DNA of 64,000 nucleotides from Trichomonas vaginalis G3. Taxonomy: Eukaryota; Parabasalia; Trichomonadida; Trichomonadidae. The first letter of the stretch is position 1; every line of letters begins with the position of its first letter. The notes under the pieces are model-generated. The model was not told the DNA's origin and ran no database searches. It saw nothing but the letters and a program-made list of their open reading frames with translations. The stretch covers positions 5,918,879-5,982,878 of the forward strand of contig NC_067206.1 in the NCBI RefSeq assembly GCF_026262505.1, given 5' to 3'. The translations under genes were made by a program, and so were the position numbers. Positions 28,509-38,797 of this stretch are shown piece by piece.

Positions 28509-30353
28509 TCATTCTTCATCGTAGTATTTATGATAACCTTTAATGATGATGTTCTTAAGAGTATGATATATGTGAATGATTTCTTTGCAGTACTTATCAA
28601 GATTAACAAATAAATCTTCGATAGTTGTTATATGTTTCTTTTCGTTCGATTTTTCATCTGAAGAACTCTTGAACTTGAATCCGATAAGTTCTGCATTAGT
28701 TCTGTTCCTAAGAATAGGCAAGTCATTTCTGCGTTGAAGAAGCAACGTTTTGAGTTCGTCCGCCTTTTGCTTCAACAACACCTTTAGTCGAAATTCGTCT
28801 GCATCTTGATCACAGTCTGGATTTTCAACTGGTATGAGATTCTTTAAACGTTCTTGGATCCTTTGTATTGCTTTGAATCCTAAGTAATATTTATCTTCTT
28901 TTGACTCACATTGAAGAACTTTCTGAAGAATAGAATATTCTCCATAGTCGATATAAAGATCTCCTTCAAGAAAGCGTTCTTTAAGATCTCTATCACTTTC
29001 ATCATTTATTGTAGGAACTACAAAGTCAACAATTTGAGGAATAATTCCGATGTTATTATCCCAAAGATGTGCCCAACCATCCTCGCCATAACCTTTCAAA
29101 AGGAATCCAATATTTCCTTTGTTTATGTCATATAAATTCATAATCCTAATCATAATGTCAAGGACTGTAGTGTCGATATTAAAGGATTCTTGCTTTTGTT
29201 TTTCAAAACGATGGTGAGCACAAAACAAATAAAAATCAAAATCATGTGTGTTGTGTAGTACATCTTTTCCAAGTTCAAAAAAGGCTTGATCACCATGTGT
29301 TAAATCTTGTTTTGCAATGTAGAATCCGCGTGAAATATATGGATTTATTACGAATTCTACATGTGGACCCATGCCAAAACACTCAAGAATTTTGTAAGCA
29401 AATGGTTCTCTTAACTTTGGAAGACTATAATAAGCAGGTGGGAATCGATTATTGTCATCAAATATAAAATCAGTTAAGAAAAGAGATTCCCAATTGTTTT
29501 CCTGATTTTCTATCGGGTATCCAAAGAATGCTTTGATGTAGTATCTAGTGATAATTTCCTCACCTTCTTTTAAAGAAAGGGTTTCACCAAACTCAACACC
29601 ATGTTTCTTGATTTCGGCAGCAGCTTTGTATTGGTCTGAAAACTCAATTTCGACTTTATCGAAATCAAACGATTTGACTCCAGTGCGAAGATGTTCTGCA
29701 AATTCTGGTATCTGTTCTATTGCTTGGTCTTGTAAAATCTTTCTAGAAATCCAAAAATAAAACTTCGCTTTTCTTGTCAAAAATTCTTGGTTAACACCAT
29801 AATCATCATAAACTGGTTCTCTAAAGCTGAAATCTGACAATGTTCTAAGAACAGTGAGACAATCATTTCTTAATTCTTCCGGATTTGTTCTTGAAATGAG
29901 AAATTCTGTCTTACTAGAAAAGTTTTCTTTTGTATTTAAAGTCTCTTGCTCAGGATTTCCTATCAATTTTGCAAAAAATATTGAGAAAGTAGACTCCATA
30001 AAGTACTTCATAACTTCAAAAGGGTTTAATCTTCCGTTATCATATTGTTTAAATTCCTCAATGAATCTTGGATAAACAAATTTCTCAAAAAACTGAAGAA
30101 CTTCTCCATCTTTGCGAAGACAAGATTTAATTAAGTCCATAAGGATAACAGCGTTAGATTTGGGTTTTTCTTCTAAATCATTTGTACTTAGGATTTCAGA
30201 TGTAAGTTGTTCTTGATGTGTAATATTAAGGTTCATTTGATCCAATATTACTGAAGAATCTTGGTAGTTAATGTTCACTTTGTTTTCTTCCAATCTTGGT
30301 TGAAATGTATGAGAAAGATTACTTGTATTGCTCAAGTTATACAAATCTCCCAT
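28509..30353 (-). CDS. Unrecognised 614-aa protein, probably trichomonad-specific
   Basis: One long frame from ATG at 30353. The first 75 residues are low-complexity (Asn, Ser, Glu rich). The middle is globular with motifs such as KILECFGMGPHVEFVINPYI, RGFYIAKQDL, FELGKDVLHN, DFYLFCAHH, TTVLDIMIRIMNLYDINKGN and GFLLKGYGEDGW. The last 150 residues are helical and charged. No signal peptide or membrane segment. The central block has a bilobal-kinase-like rhythm, but no HRD or DFG is seen, so I assign no function. Codon use looks like the neighbouring host genes. Confidence 0.75.
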   Translation of the reverse strand: MGDLYNLSNTSNLSHTFQPRLEENKVNINYQDSSVILDQMNLNITHQEQLTSEILSTNDLEEKPKSNAVILMDLIKSCLRKDGEVLQFFEKFVYPRFIEEFKQYDNGRLNPFEVMKYFMESTFSIFFAKLIGNPEQETLNTKENFSSKTEFLISRTNPEELRNDCLTVLRTLSDFSFREPVYDDYGVNQEFLTRKAKFYFWISRKILQDQAIEQIPEFAEHLRTGVKSFDFDKVEIEFSDQYKAAAEIKKHGVEFGETLSLKEGEEIITRYYIKAFFGYPIENQENNWESLFLTDFIFDDNNRFPPAYYSLPKLREPFAYKILECFGMGPHVEFVINPYISRGFYIAKQDLTHGDQAFFELGKDVLHNTHDFDFYLFCAHHRFEKQKQESFNIDTTVLDIMIRIMNLYDINKGNIGFLLKGYGEDGWAHLWDNNIGIIPQIVDFVVPTINDESDRDLKERFLEGDLYIDYGEYSILQKVLQCESKEDKYYLGFKAIQRIQERLKNLIPVENPDCDQDADEFRLKVLLKQKADELKTLLLQRRNDLPILRNRTNAELIGFKFKSSSDEKSNEKKHITTIEDLFVNLDKYCKEIIHIYHTLKNIIIKGYHKYYDEE

Positions 30354-31663
30354 ATGAAAATTTAAAAAAATTTTAAACCGCTATCGAATGTTTTGAATTT
30401 TGAATAATTTACACCATTTTTTATCCAAAACAAAGGTAGTCCAGCAAAAGGTACATTCACTATTTTTGACAAAATTTTAAATTTTCATGGGGTTGTAAAT
30501 TTTATAATAACTAGATGAATAAGGAATAAATCCCAGTATGATGTGCATCATTATATTAAACATTATATGTAAGCCTTGTAATTCTATTAACACTTATGAA
30601 GATCTATAGTATTTGAGCAGATAAATTTGATAATTTCCAAAACTCTTATATTTCAAAATTAAAGTGTGCGAATGCATTTAAATGAGAGCAAAAAGAGAAT
30701 GATGCTGTTAAAACTAGGTGTTAATTTCCAATTATTTCGCATCACAAGAACTACCCAGTAAATTCGGCTATCTTTCTTTGCAATTATTTTCTATTTTACA
30801 TATATTATAATGGTTAGGGTTTGAAGAAAAGTTACTAGAGAATTATTGATTTTTGAAATAATGTAGAATTTTACGGGCGCGTAAAGGTTTGGCGTCCTAA
30901 GGCGTCCTGATGTAAACTATTCAATTTTTGAGAAGTTTACACTATAATTGAATAGTTTATGGCGTCCTGAGAAGAGATTTCAATGGGTATGGCGTCCTAA
31001 AAAAATAGAAGAAAATGATTTTTTCTCGATTTTTCTAGAAATTGAATTTTTTAAAAAAGAAAAAAATCAAAACGTATATATTCAAGAAAGACTATAAATG
31101 AAGATTTTTCTATTTTTTTCATTCTAAAACATCTTTTTTTGGATAATTTTTTTTAATAAATATGTAAGAAAGATTGAAGAAAAAGTAAATTTACTTTAAG
31201 AAAATTCGTTTTACATGATGTAAGACCCATAACAACTATAAATATTCAATTATTTAAAATAAAAAAAGAAAAACAGATTAAATGTATCTCACATCAAAAT
31301 CCATTGACCTAAGGATGTTAAGTTTCTGTTTTTAAAAGTTGATATTTTTTTTTTAATTTTAAGAAAATTAATAGCATGTTATTAGACAATAGGAGTGTAA
31401 TGATATTGACTAAACAGAAATGAGAGAATAGAGATATAATTTTGATAAGCAATATTGCGAACAAATTCTGAAGTAAAATCGCGATCAATAATTGAAAATT
31501 ACGATCATGTACTGAAAAATGACGATCGAATTGAATGAATAGAATTATATCTAAGAAAAAATAAATTGTATTTAGAAGATGAACAAAGAAAGGTGTATGC
31601 TAAAAATCATTTAACAATAAATGGAAATAAAACGAAATTGTTAAAAGAAAAAAATGAAAATTG
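30354..31663. other. Spacer with an iterated GGCGTCCT octamer and palindrome
   Basis: GGCGTCCT occurs four times within about 30890-31000. Two copies flank the inverted repeat TAAACTATTCAATT (about 30914) / AATTGAATAGTTTA (about 30948). The rest is AT-rich with homopolymer runs. A GGGCGCG patch lies at about 30874. No coding gene. Confidence 0.5.
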
Positions 31664-32133
31664 TTAAGGGTGCCCTATAGACGATAGACCACCCTCAGAA
31701 AAGCACTTTTAAGGTTATTTCTGTTAAGCTTTTATCTCGTTCAAGAGAGAGATTTTTTGAACTTTACCATATCATAATGCTTAGTTATATTATGACCAAT
31801 CTCTACGATTTTGAAGATTTAAATTACGTTGAGAATTCATCGATTTTGTGATTTTTTGATTTTTTTTTCGAGTTTTTTTGATTTTTTCAAAAAAATAAAA
31901 AAGAAAGAAAATAAGGAAGGCATATAGTGTTTTCATTAAAAACAATTATTACAGTAAACAATGTCGCCAATTATTGGTTTTTTGAAATAATAAATTTGAA
32001 AAATGAAATATTGAGCATATATTCTACCCAATATCAATTGACTGATTAAATACAATATATATCTTTGCTTTATTCACTTTGATTACTTTTGTATTAAAAA
32101 AACCGTAAAATTTAGCGGGATTTTATTCCAATC

Positions 32134-33987
32134 ATGGAAGGATACACAATTGAAGAGATATTAATAACATATAAAGCTGATGACTGCCAAAAAAGGGTCT
32201 ATCATCGAACTGTTTATTCAAATAAGAAACCTTTTTCGCATTTCATTAATCTAAACCAGCTTAATTCAAAACAAGATCATTCACAATCAAATGTTAAGGA
32301 AGAAACAATATTCAACGTCAAATTTAAGCTTGGAGTTCCGTATAGTGACGTTGTCAAGAATCTTCATACTTACATTTCTCTTATATCTGGTGCAGGATTT
32401 TCAAAACACATCGAATTGGCATCACTCCTAAACTTTCATTGCCCAACAGAAACTACATTACTTGCGCATCTAAAGAGCATATTGCCAGATCTTGAGAAAG
32501 TTGCAACAGCAAGTTGTGAAGCTAATATACAAGAAATTCTTAAACATGATTCAGAATACAAATTTAATGTTTCATTAGATTGCGCATGGAGTTCTAAGCG
32601 CGATGCTTTACATGCCGTCATTACGCTTATAGATATAAATACAAACAAAATATTAGATTTTAGAATAGTTTCAAGGCATCCAGAATTAATAAAATTCAAA
32701 ATCCCAAAATTTTGGTTGAACCAAAAAATTTCACCAGGATTAATGGAAAGCTATGCATTACGTGATATGTTGAAATCTGATTTATGGAAAAAAATAAAAG
32801 TTTTTTGTTCAGATGGTGATGTTAAAGATTCAACAATGATAGAGAATTCTGGTGTACAATTATCACATGTAAGAGATCCAAATCATGTGATAAAATCAGC
32901 ATTTTCAAAAATTGTCACTAAATATCCTAAATTTGAAAAAAATATTTAGGATCCTTTTTGCATGCCCAACATTAAAACCAGAGAGCAAAAGGTTCAGAGA
33001 TGGATGGGATTAATTAATAGATATCCAGGAGAATCACCAGAGCATATCGAAAAAAGAGAAATTATTACAAATATTGCTCCATTGTTTCTAAGAATCAGCA
33101 AACAATATCATACAAATTTCAACGAAGCTTTCAATTCATTGAAAGCCCATTTAGTCCCAAAAAATCTTCGTTGGATTATTGGATTTCCAGCCAGAATTTT
33201 TGTTTCTGTATTTGCGTATAATGAAGACAATTGGAAGACAAAACTAAGAAGATTAATGGGTATAGATGATTCTTATTTTGATGAAGATATTTTACAAGTT
33301 ATATTAAATTTCGAAAATAAATCCGATTATGACCATATCAGAAGAACTTCGGAAAACTACAGAAATCATAACAGATGCGTTCATTACATTCCAGATGAAA
33401 TTGACCCAGAATTCGCTGACTTAGTTCCTCATAAACCGTCAAAAGGTGGATCCAGATCCGAAAAAATTGAATACACTGACGATGAGGATCCGCCAGCGGA
33501 TGAAGAACCGTCAGAATCTGAAAATCTTTCACTTCCAACAGATTATCCAAAATTCAACAAAAAATCTATATTTGGTTCCGATATCAAAGTACCACCAGAT
33601 TGGAAAAGGTTTTCATTTTTCTTCAAGGCGAAGGAAATTCCAGATGATCCTCAAGAATTCCAAAATTTATTATCCAAATTTAAACAAGATCTTTATAATA
33701 CGTACTCGTCTTTAATTCGTATTAATGAAGAAAATATCTCGGCTGTTGCAGTTTACGATTCTCAGCAAGCAAAAGAAATTATGAATTCAGCTTTTACTGA
33801 TTTTCATAACTTTGGGAAAATTAAGATAAACGCAATCAATTATCTTAACGTCCTCAGCCACAATCCACCATCTCTTGAAATGATAGCAGATTTTCATCCT
33901 GATTTGATACAACTTCCACAGACACTCAGAAAAACTCATGATAAGCCTAAAAAACTGTTTCGTACCGAAATGGCTAACAAAAAGTGA
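32134..33987 (+). pseudogene. DDE transposase, interrupted by one in-frame TAG
   Basis: Two open stretches (271 and 341 residues) share one frame and are separated by a TAG at 32947-32949. The first holds the first catalytic Asp in NVSLDCAWSSKRDALHAVIT (about D149) and the second in VFCSDGDVKDS (D227), followed by a conserved-looking VRDPNHVIKSAF block. The second stretch holds the presumed Glu in QYHTNFNEAFNSLK. The C-terminal 200 residues are acidic and Pro-rich. The layout is that of Kolobok/Mutator-type transposases, which cut and paste the element. The gene is either newly inactivated or read through. Confidence 0.75.
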
Positions 33988-34137
33988 TAGAAAACCTTAA
34001 ATTGCGCGGCAATTTTAATTAAAAAAATAAACATTAATTTTTGTGATTGATATTATGCATTTTATTTATATTATATAAGATTTAAATTTAGGGGAAAAAT
34101 TGGAAAAAAATAAGATTGGAAGTCTTTAGGTAAGAAG

Positions 34138-34371
34138 GAAAGGGCAAGAGATATATAGTGTACCTATATACCTCTTGCCCTTTCATTCTAAGTAGAAATG
34201 GGAGAAACTTTGTCCGCATCATAAGTTATGCGGACAAAGTTTCTCCGATTTCTAATGGGAATTGCAGGCTATGAGGCACTGATATATAATCAGTACCTCA
34301 TAGCCTACAATTCCCCTTATTAGACTTCCAAACTTTGAGTTAATGTCTTGACATTAACTCAAAGTTTGGAA
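34138..34371. repeat. Cluster of four long hairpins inside the transposon
   Basis: Four back-to-back inverted repeats: 34138-34184 (GAAAGGGCAAGAG arm), 34194-34253 (GGAGAAACTTTGTCCGCAT arm, 19 bp perfect and extendable to 26 with one mismatch), 34257-34315 (GGGAATTG arm, nearly perfect to 26 bp), and 34326-34371 (22-bp perfect arms, 2-nt loop). An outer pair TTGGAAGTCT (about 34116) / AGACTTCCAA (about 34322) encloses the first three, so the block can fold like a cloverleaf. The stems are much richer in G+C than their surroundings. Confidence 0.9.
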
Positions 34372-34564
34372 AACTTCTCGTAAGAATCAATCGTCAAAAA
34401 CCTCGATTGCAGTTATATTCATTGTGTTAAATTTGATTTATTTTGAAATTTTTATAAATTAAATTTTATATAACATAAAGCGTTATGAATTAGTATTTCC
34501 ATATAAATTTTATCTCGAAAATAGTAATTCTGTACAGTTATATTTCGGTTAATTTTGGAAATTT

Positions 34565-34723
34565 CTAGGAATACTTTAAGATAGTATGATTATATATAAC
34601 TCTGCCTTCATGATTTATTTTAGCTTTCGCGCAAATATCAGTTAACTTAACTCCATTATTTGATTTTGTGATGGCTTCACAAAGCCAATCAATATCAATC
34701 TCTTCTGGAGAATGTCTTCTCAT
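34565..34723 (-). CDS. Small unrecognised frame of the transposon, 52 aa
   Basis: ATG at 34723 to TAG at 34565. It begins MRRHSPEEIDIDWLCEAITK and has a helix-turn-helix-like rhythm (LCEAITKSNNGVKLTDICAK). It lies between the hairpin cluster and the USP-like frame, on the opposite strand. It could be a small DNA-binding accessory protein or a chance frame. Confidence 0.35.
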   Translation of the reverse strand: MRRHSPEEIDIDWLCEAITKSNNGVKLTDICAKAKINHEGRVIYNHTILKYS

Positions 34724-35002
34724 CTAGAATATTTCAATACTTTACATACAAACATTTTTATTTCTAAAAAACTTTTTAATTTTTTCTAGGATATATGAAT
34801 GAAAATAGTTAGAACAAGATTTTGAAGCTCAAAACATTAAAAATTATTAAAGATTTGTATAATATGATTAAAAATGGGAAATAATATGAGGCAATATAAA
34901 GGAATATGAATATTAAATAAATATATCTAAATAGAAAGAATCAGAAAAATCAAATTATTGGCGCCAAAAATGTCACCTTTTTGGTGAGCCATTTCGGTAT
35001 GA

Positions 35003-35683
35003 GATAATAAGCCTAAAAAACAAAAGCTTGGTATCAAGCTTGTAAAAAATATCGGTTTTCTTGCCGTTATTGTTCAACTTATTACATTTCGACCATTAAT
35101 GCACAAACTATTTGACGAATTATTCTCTAATCCCAATGAGCAACAGTTAATATACAAAGAAATATTATCGCTCACAAATCGGAACTTTTCGGAAAATGCA
35201 GATGTTACTTATCTGTATCACCTGTACTCGAAACGGCAAAAGATACATCAAGCTGATCCAATTGATGCTTTCAAATAATTACAAGAATCGCTTGCATGTG
35301 AAGCTAGGCAACTAGATCTTATTGATTATTTCAAAAAATTCTGCTGGGGATTTACAGATAAAATTGACATTCCTCTTGTTAATAATAACGAACTTCAAGT
35401 TACTCCTACTTTTTCAGATTATCTTTTTATTGATGTTGCTGGTTTTACGTTTCCATTGGATGATTACACATGGAATAACAATCCAGCTGTAAAATCCAAA
35501 CTAGTAGCCATAATAACTTATCACAGTCGACAATATAATATTATTATTTTGGACGAAAACATCAATTCATGGATTCTCTTTTGTAATACCAAAATATCTT
35601 ATATTCGTGATGAGGAATTGGCGAATAATTTAAACAAAGGCGCATATAATACACCGAAATATTTGATTTTCGAAAAAATTTAG
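35003..35683 (+). pseudogene. USP (ubiquitin-specific protease)-derived cargo frame without catalytic residues
   Basis: The N-terminal block GIKLVKNIGFLAVIVQLITF aligns with the USP Cys box (GLxNLGNTCFLNSVLQ), but the catalytic Cys is Gly. HQADPIDAF fits the QDAHEF block. The C-terminal part KLVAIITYHSRQYNIIILDE, WILFCNTKISYI and PKYLIFEKI aligns with the USP His box (GHYxxYV ... WYxFDDxxV ... AYxLFYE), but the His is lost. One in-frame TAA (35276-35278) interrupts it, and no ATG stands at its start. About 220 residues, compact for the family. It is a decayed or non-catalytic USP-like protein carried by the transposon. Confidence 0.6.
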
Positions 35684-36276
35684 GTTTTTCAAAAATTAAA
35701 TCTTTCATTTGTAATGTATGAATAAAATGTATGTATTTGATATAATTGATACATTCGAAATTTTTATTCTGAAAAAAATAATAAACAATTTTTGGCTTTT
35801 GTGATCTGATAATCTGTAAGAATAAATACCGACAAATTTTATTAATATTCATCGTAAAAGTATTCGGCTCTTGATGTAAATAAGGAATATTTTTTTCAAA
35901 AGTTGCTTTTGAAGACTCTTTTATCAAGTAGCTGCATTTATTCATTGATAAGAAAGTATGCTGTACCAAAAATCGATAATTCACCACATTAACGGCCAAT
36001 TTTGTTTTGCATTTCGACAAAAAAGCTCCTTTTATATAACATTACTGGGCGAAAATTAGAGTATCTACGATGACAAAACAAAATACATCAACTTGATTTT
36101 TTGCCGAGAAAAATTTTTTTGGAGGTACCAAAATAGGTCTCGAAAAGCATTGGTTTTATTTAAGGTTATTTTTCTGAGGGGGAGCTATCGTCTATAGGGC
36201 ACCCTTAAATAATATATTATTTTTTAGTCATAAGAATAAAAATATAGTAGTTATAAAAGGAATTAGACTTCATATA

Positions 36277-36615
36277 TCAATTCTTTTTCTCTGTAGATGT
36301 GGAACGTTTGCTTTTCGATCTCTTTCGATGAACTTGAAAATATAAGTTATTATCGCTGAGAATCCTTTCCGAAATAGGAGCTTTACGTTTAGGAGGATTG
36401 TCGGATGAATTTTGTTTTTAATTGTTTGATTTTGTTGTTATGGAAGATTTTTTCTTATTTTTTTCAGAAATTTGCTTGCTATTAACTGAAACTTGTTTTG
36501 ACGGCCCAACAATAGCATTTGTAGTAGGAAGAATTCCCAATAACGAGCGCATTTTCGATAATTGTTTTTCAATATGATCAAGAAGGTCCAGCTTATGTTC
36601 TAGATTACTAGACAT
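36277..36615 (-). pseudogene. Small basic protein gene with an in-frame stop and open extension
   Basis: From the ATG at 36615 the frame runs 65 codons (coiled-coil LEHKLDLLDHIEKQLSKMRS, then a Lys/Ser tail) to a TAA at 36418. It then stays open in the same frame for another 46 codons rich in Lys and Arg (PPKRKAPISER, QVHRKRSKSKRS) to a TGA at 36277. An Inr lies at 36695-36704. The tail resembles a nuclear localisation or nucleic-acid-binding segment. It is unrecognised; either recently shortened or read through. Confidence 0.4.
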
Positions 36616-36694
36616 TTGATTTGTAGAAGGATGGTTTTGATTTTCTGGTTCTAAATCTGTAGAGTCTGCAATATGAGTGTGGTAGAATTTACGA

Positions 36695-36704
36695 AAAAGT
36701 GACA
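36695..36704 (-). promoter_or_regulatory. Inr-like element of the small basic protein gene
   Basis: Coding-strand TGTCACTTTT with the presumed +1 at 36700. The first ATG is 85 nt downstream, longer than for the other genes here, though the frame is open from the Inr onwards. Confidence 0.4.
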
Positions 36705-36754
36705 CTTAACCTTAAATTTCCAAACACTATTTTTTGATTGTATTTTGTTATTTA

Positions 36755-37365
36755 TATATTTATATATATAAATATATTTATATATGTATATTTATGTATG
36801 TATATTTATGTATGTATATTTATGTATGTATATTTATATATGTATATTTATATATGTATATTTATATATGTATATTTATGTATGTATATTTATGTATGTA
36901 TATTTATGTATGTATATTTATATATGTATATTTATATATGTATATTTATATATGTATATTTATATATGTATATTTATATATGTATATTTATATATGTATA
37001 TATTTATATATGTATATATTTATATATGTATATATTTATATATGTATATATTATATATGTATATATTTATATATGTATATATTTATATAGTATATATTTT
37101 TATATATGTATATATATTTATATATGTATATATTTATATATGTATATATTTATATATGTATATATTTATATATGTATATATTTATATATGTATATATTTA
37201 TATATGTATATATTTATATATGTATATATTTATATATGTATATATTTATATATGTATATATTTATATATGTATATATTTATATATGTATATATTATATAT
37301 GTATATATTTATATATGTATATATTTATATATGTATATATGTATGTATTTATATATGTATATTTA
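36755..37365. repeat. AT-only minisatellite, 14-bp then 16-bp units
   Basis: About 610 bp of TATATTTATRTATG-type repeats. The left part (to about 36990) has a 14-bp period with TATG/TATA variants, and the right part a 16-bp period. Because the units contain no stop triplets, all three forward frames stay open for 95-220 codons as Tyr/Ile/Val/Met repeats. This is a repeat artefact and not coding. Confidence 0.95.
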
Positions 37366-37473
37366 TTTAAAAAAATTAAAAATAATATAATTAAAATTTA
37401 TTTATATTTTAAATTTCATACTGATCTTCGATTCCAATTTGTGAATTGATATCATTAACAATTGAATTTCGGT

Positions 37474-38105
37474 GCACCCCTATGAGAGCGCTGGCGACCG
37501 AAACACCACTAGTAAGATTGTGTATTAGAAACTGCTTCATGCTGTGTTGAGTAAGCTTCGATGTCTTTGTAGGATAGCTTTCTGAGAGCGAAACAAGATA
37601 GTGTTGAAAAAAAAATTTGAAAATCTGAGAGACTGTGCAAGAGCCAACGACCAAAACACTACCAGTAAGATACAGCAGTAGTAGCTGCTTCATGCTGCAT
37701 TGAGTATTGTTGAATAATTTGAAGTAGTGGTTTTTGAAATCAGCACCCCTATGAGAGCGCTGGCGACCGAAACACCACTAGTAAGATTGTGTATTAGAAA
37801 CTGCTTCATGCTGTGTTGAGTAAGCTTCGATGTCTTTGTAGGATAGCTTTCTGAGAGCGAAACAAGATAGTGTTGAAAAAAAAATTTGAAAATCTGAGAG
37901 ACTGTGCAAGAGCCAACGACCAAAACACTACCAGTAAGATACAGCAGTAGTAGCTGCTTCATGCTGCATTGAGTATTGTTGAATAATTTGAAGTAGTGGT
38001 TTTTGAAATCAGCACCCCTATGAGAGCGCTGGCGACCGAAACACCACTAGTAAGATTGTGTATTAGAAACTGCTTCATGCTGTGTTGAGTAAGCTTCGAT
38101 ATCTT
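37474..38105. repeat. 269-bp tandem array, about 2.3 copies
   Basis: GCACCCCTATGAGAGCGCTG begins at 37474, 37743 and 38012, a period of 269 bp with near-perfect identity; the third copy stops near 38100. Each unit contains a diverged internal duplication (GACCGAAACACCACTAGTAAG and a CCAGTAAGAT version). It lies directly left of the Polinton genes and may be a subterminal repeat of that element, or a satellite fragment. Confidence 0.9.
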
Positions 38106-38345
38106 TATCAGACCACCTTTAAATTAACCACTCACATTCTCACTGAGTTAGTATACATATCATGGGTACGGAGGCACTGCGTTCCACCTTACCCTTGTTA
38201 TGTGAATTTGACACTTTACGAAACCGTTAACGTATATTTTACAACACAAACGACAACACCAACTTAACATTAAATATTTATAAAGCCGCCAACCACTTCA
38301 CTAACGTTTTCACAAACGACTTCACTACTGTAAAAATAAACGTTC

Positions 38346-38656
38346 TCACTTACAAAAGTATTGCAACTCCTCCCATTGCTGTGCTTCATATAACAGCTTA
38401 TAATCTTCTGACTCACTTTCTTCTTCATATAGGTCAAAATCACTGTCATAGTTAGTAAGTTTTGACAAAGCTAATGAAACACGCTTACCGTTTGTATCAT
38501 ATGCTTGTATAAACTTTCCATTTCTTTTTCATAAACGCTCAAACTAACTTTACCCTTTCTCCCTCGTATCTGATAGAATGTATTTTCACGAGGAACGAAG
38601 AACAAATTCTTGAACTCATGACCGTTGTAGTTTGTTATCTCAATAGTTTTCGTCAT
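38346..38656 (-). pseudogene. Small Polinton gene of unknown function, acidic C-terminus
   Basis: Starts MTKTIEITNYNGHEFKNLFF and ends in an acidic stretch (SDFDLYEEESESEDYKLL). It is the first gene at the left side of the element. It appears broken in about one place. No family recognised. Confidence 0.4.
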
Positions 38657-38745
38657 TTATATAAAAATAAATAAAAAATAAAATAAAAAATAATGATATC
38701 ACCACCCTCACACGTATGAAAACATCACAAAAATTTAGGTGAAGT

Positions 38746-38759
38746 GGTGAGATCTCACC
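38746..38759. repeat. Polinton spacer palindrome GGTGAGATCTCACC
   Basis: Perfect 14-bp palindrome between two minus-strand genes, with GGTGAAGT-type copies on its left and TTCACC on its right. A member of the family described at 53719-57002. Confidence 0.85.
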
Positions 38760-38797
38760 TCTTTTTTCACCTTTTTCACCCTGTTGAATTCATTGCT

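Larger units (their letters stand above)
31668..36204. mobile_element. Complete TTAA-flanked DNA transposon, 4.5 kb (Kolobok-like or related)
   Basis: GGGTGCCCTATAGACGATAG at 31668-31687 is repeated exactly, inverted, at the right end (36185-36204), and CCCTCAGAAAA extends the similarity to about 36 bp. Both ends abut TTAA (31664-31667, 36205-36208), a perfect 4-bp target duplication. TTAA targets are used by Kolobok and piggyBac elements. The transposase does not look like piggyBac, and its D-D-E layout and target site fit Kolobok or a Mutator relative better. Contents: transposase, hairpin cluster, a 52-aa frame on the minus strand, and a USP-like frame. Nearly identical TIRs indicate recent movement, although the transposase is interrupted by a stop. 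Confidence 0.85.

Noticed and set aside
35562-36020. 152-codon minus-strand frame near the right end of the transposon
   Set aside because: It overlaps the USP-like frame antisense, has a skewed aromatic composition, and no supporting signal.
31668-36204. Assignment of the TTAA element to piggyBac
   Set aside because: The target site fits, but the transposase motifs do not resemble the piggyBac DDE domain and no Cys-rich C-terminal finger is seen.
36734-37449. Overlapping 95-220-codon frames of Tyr/Ile/Val/Met repeats
   Set aside because: They arise from an AT-only minisatellite lacking stop triplets; all three forward frames are open, so none is supported as coding.
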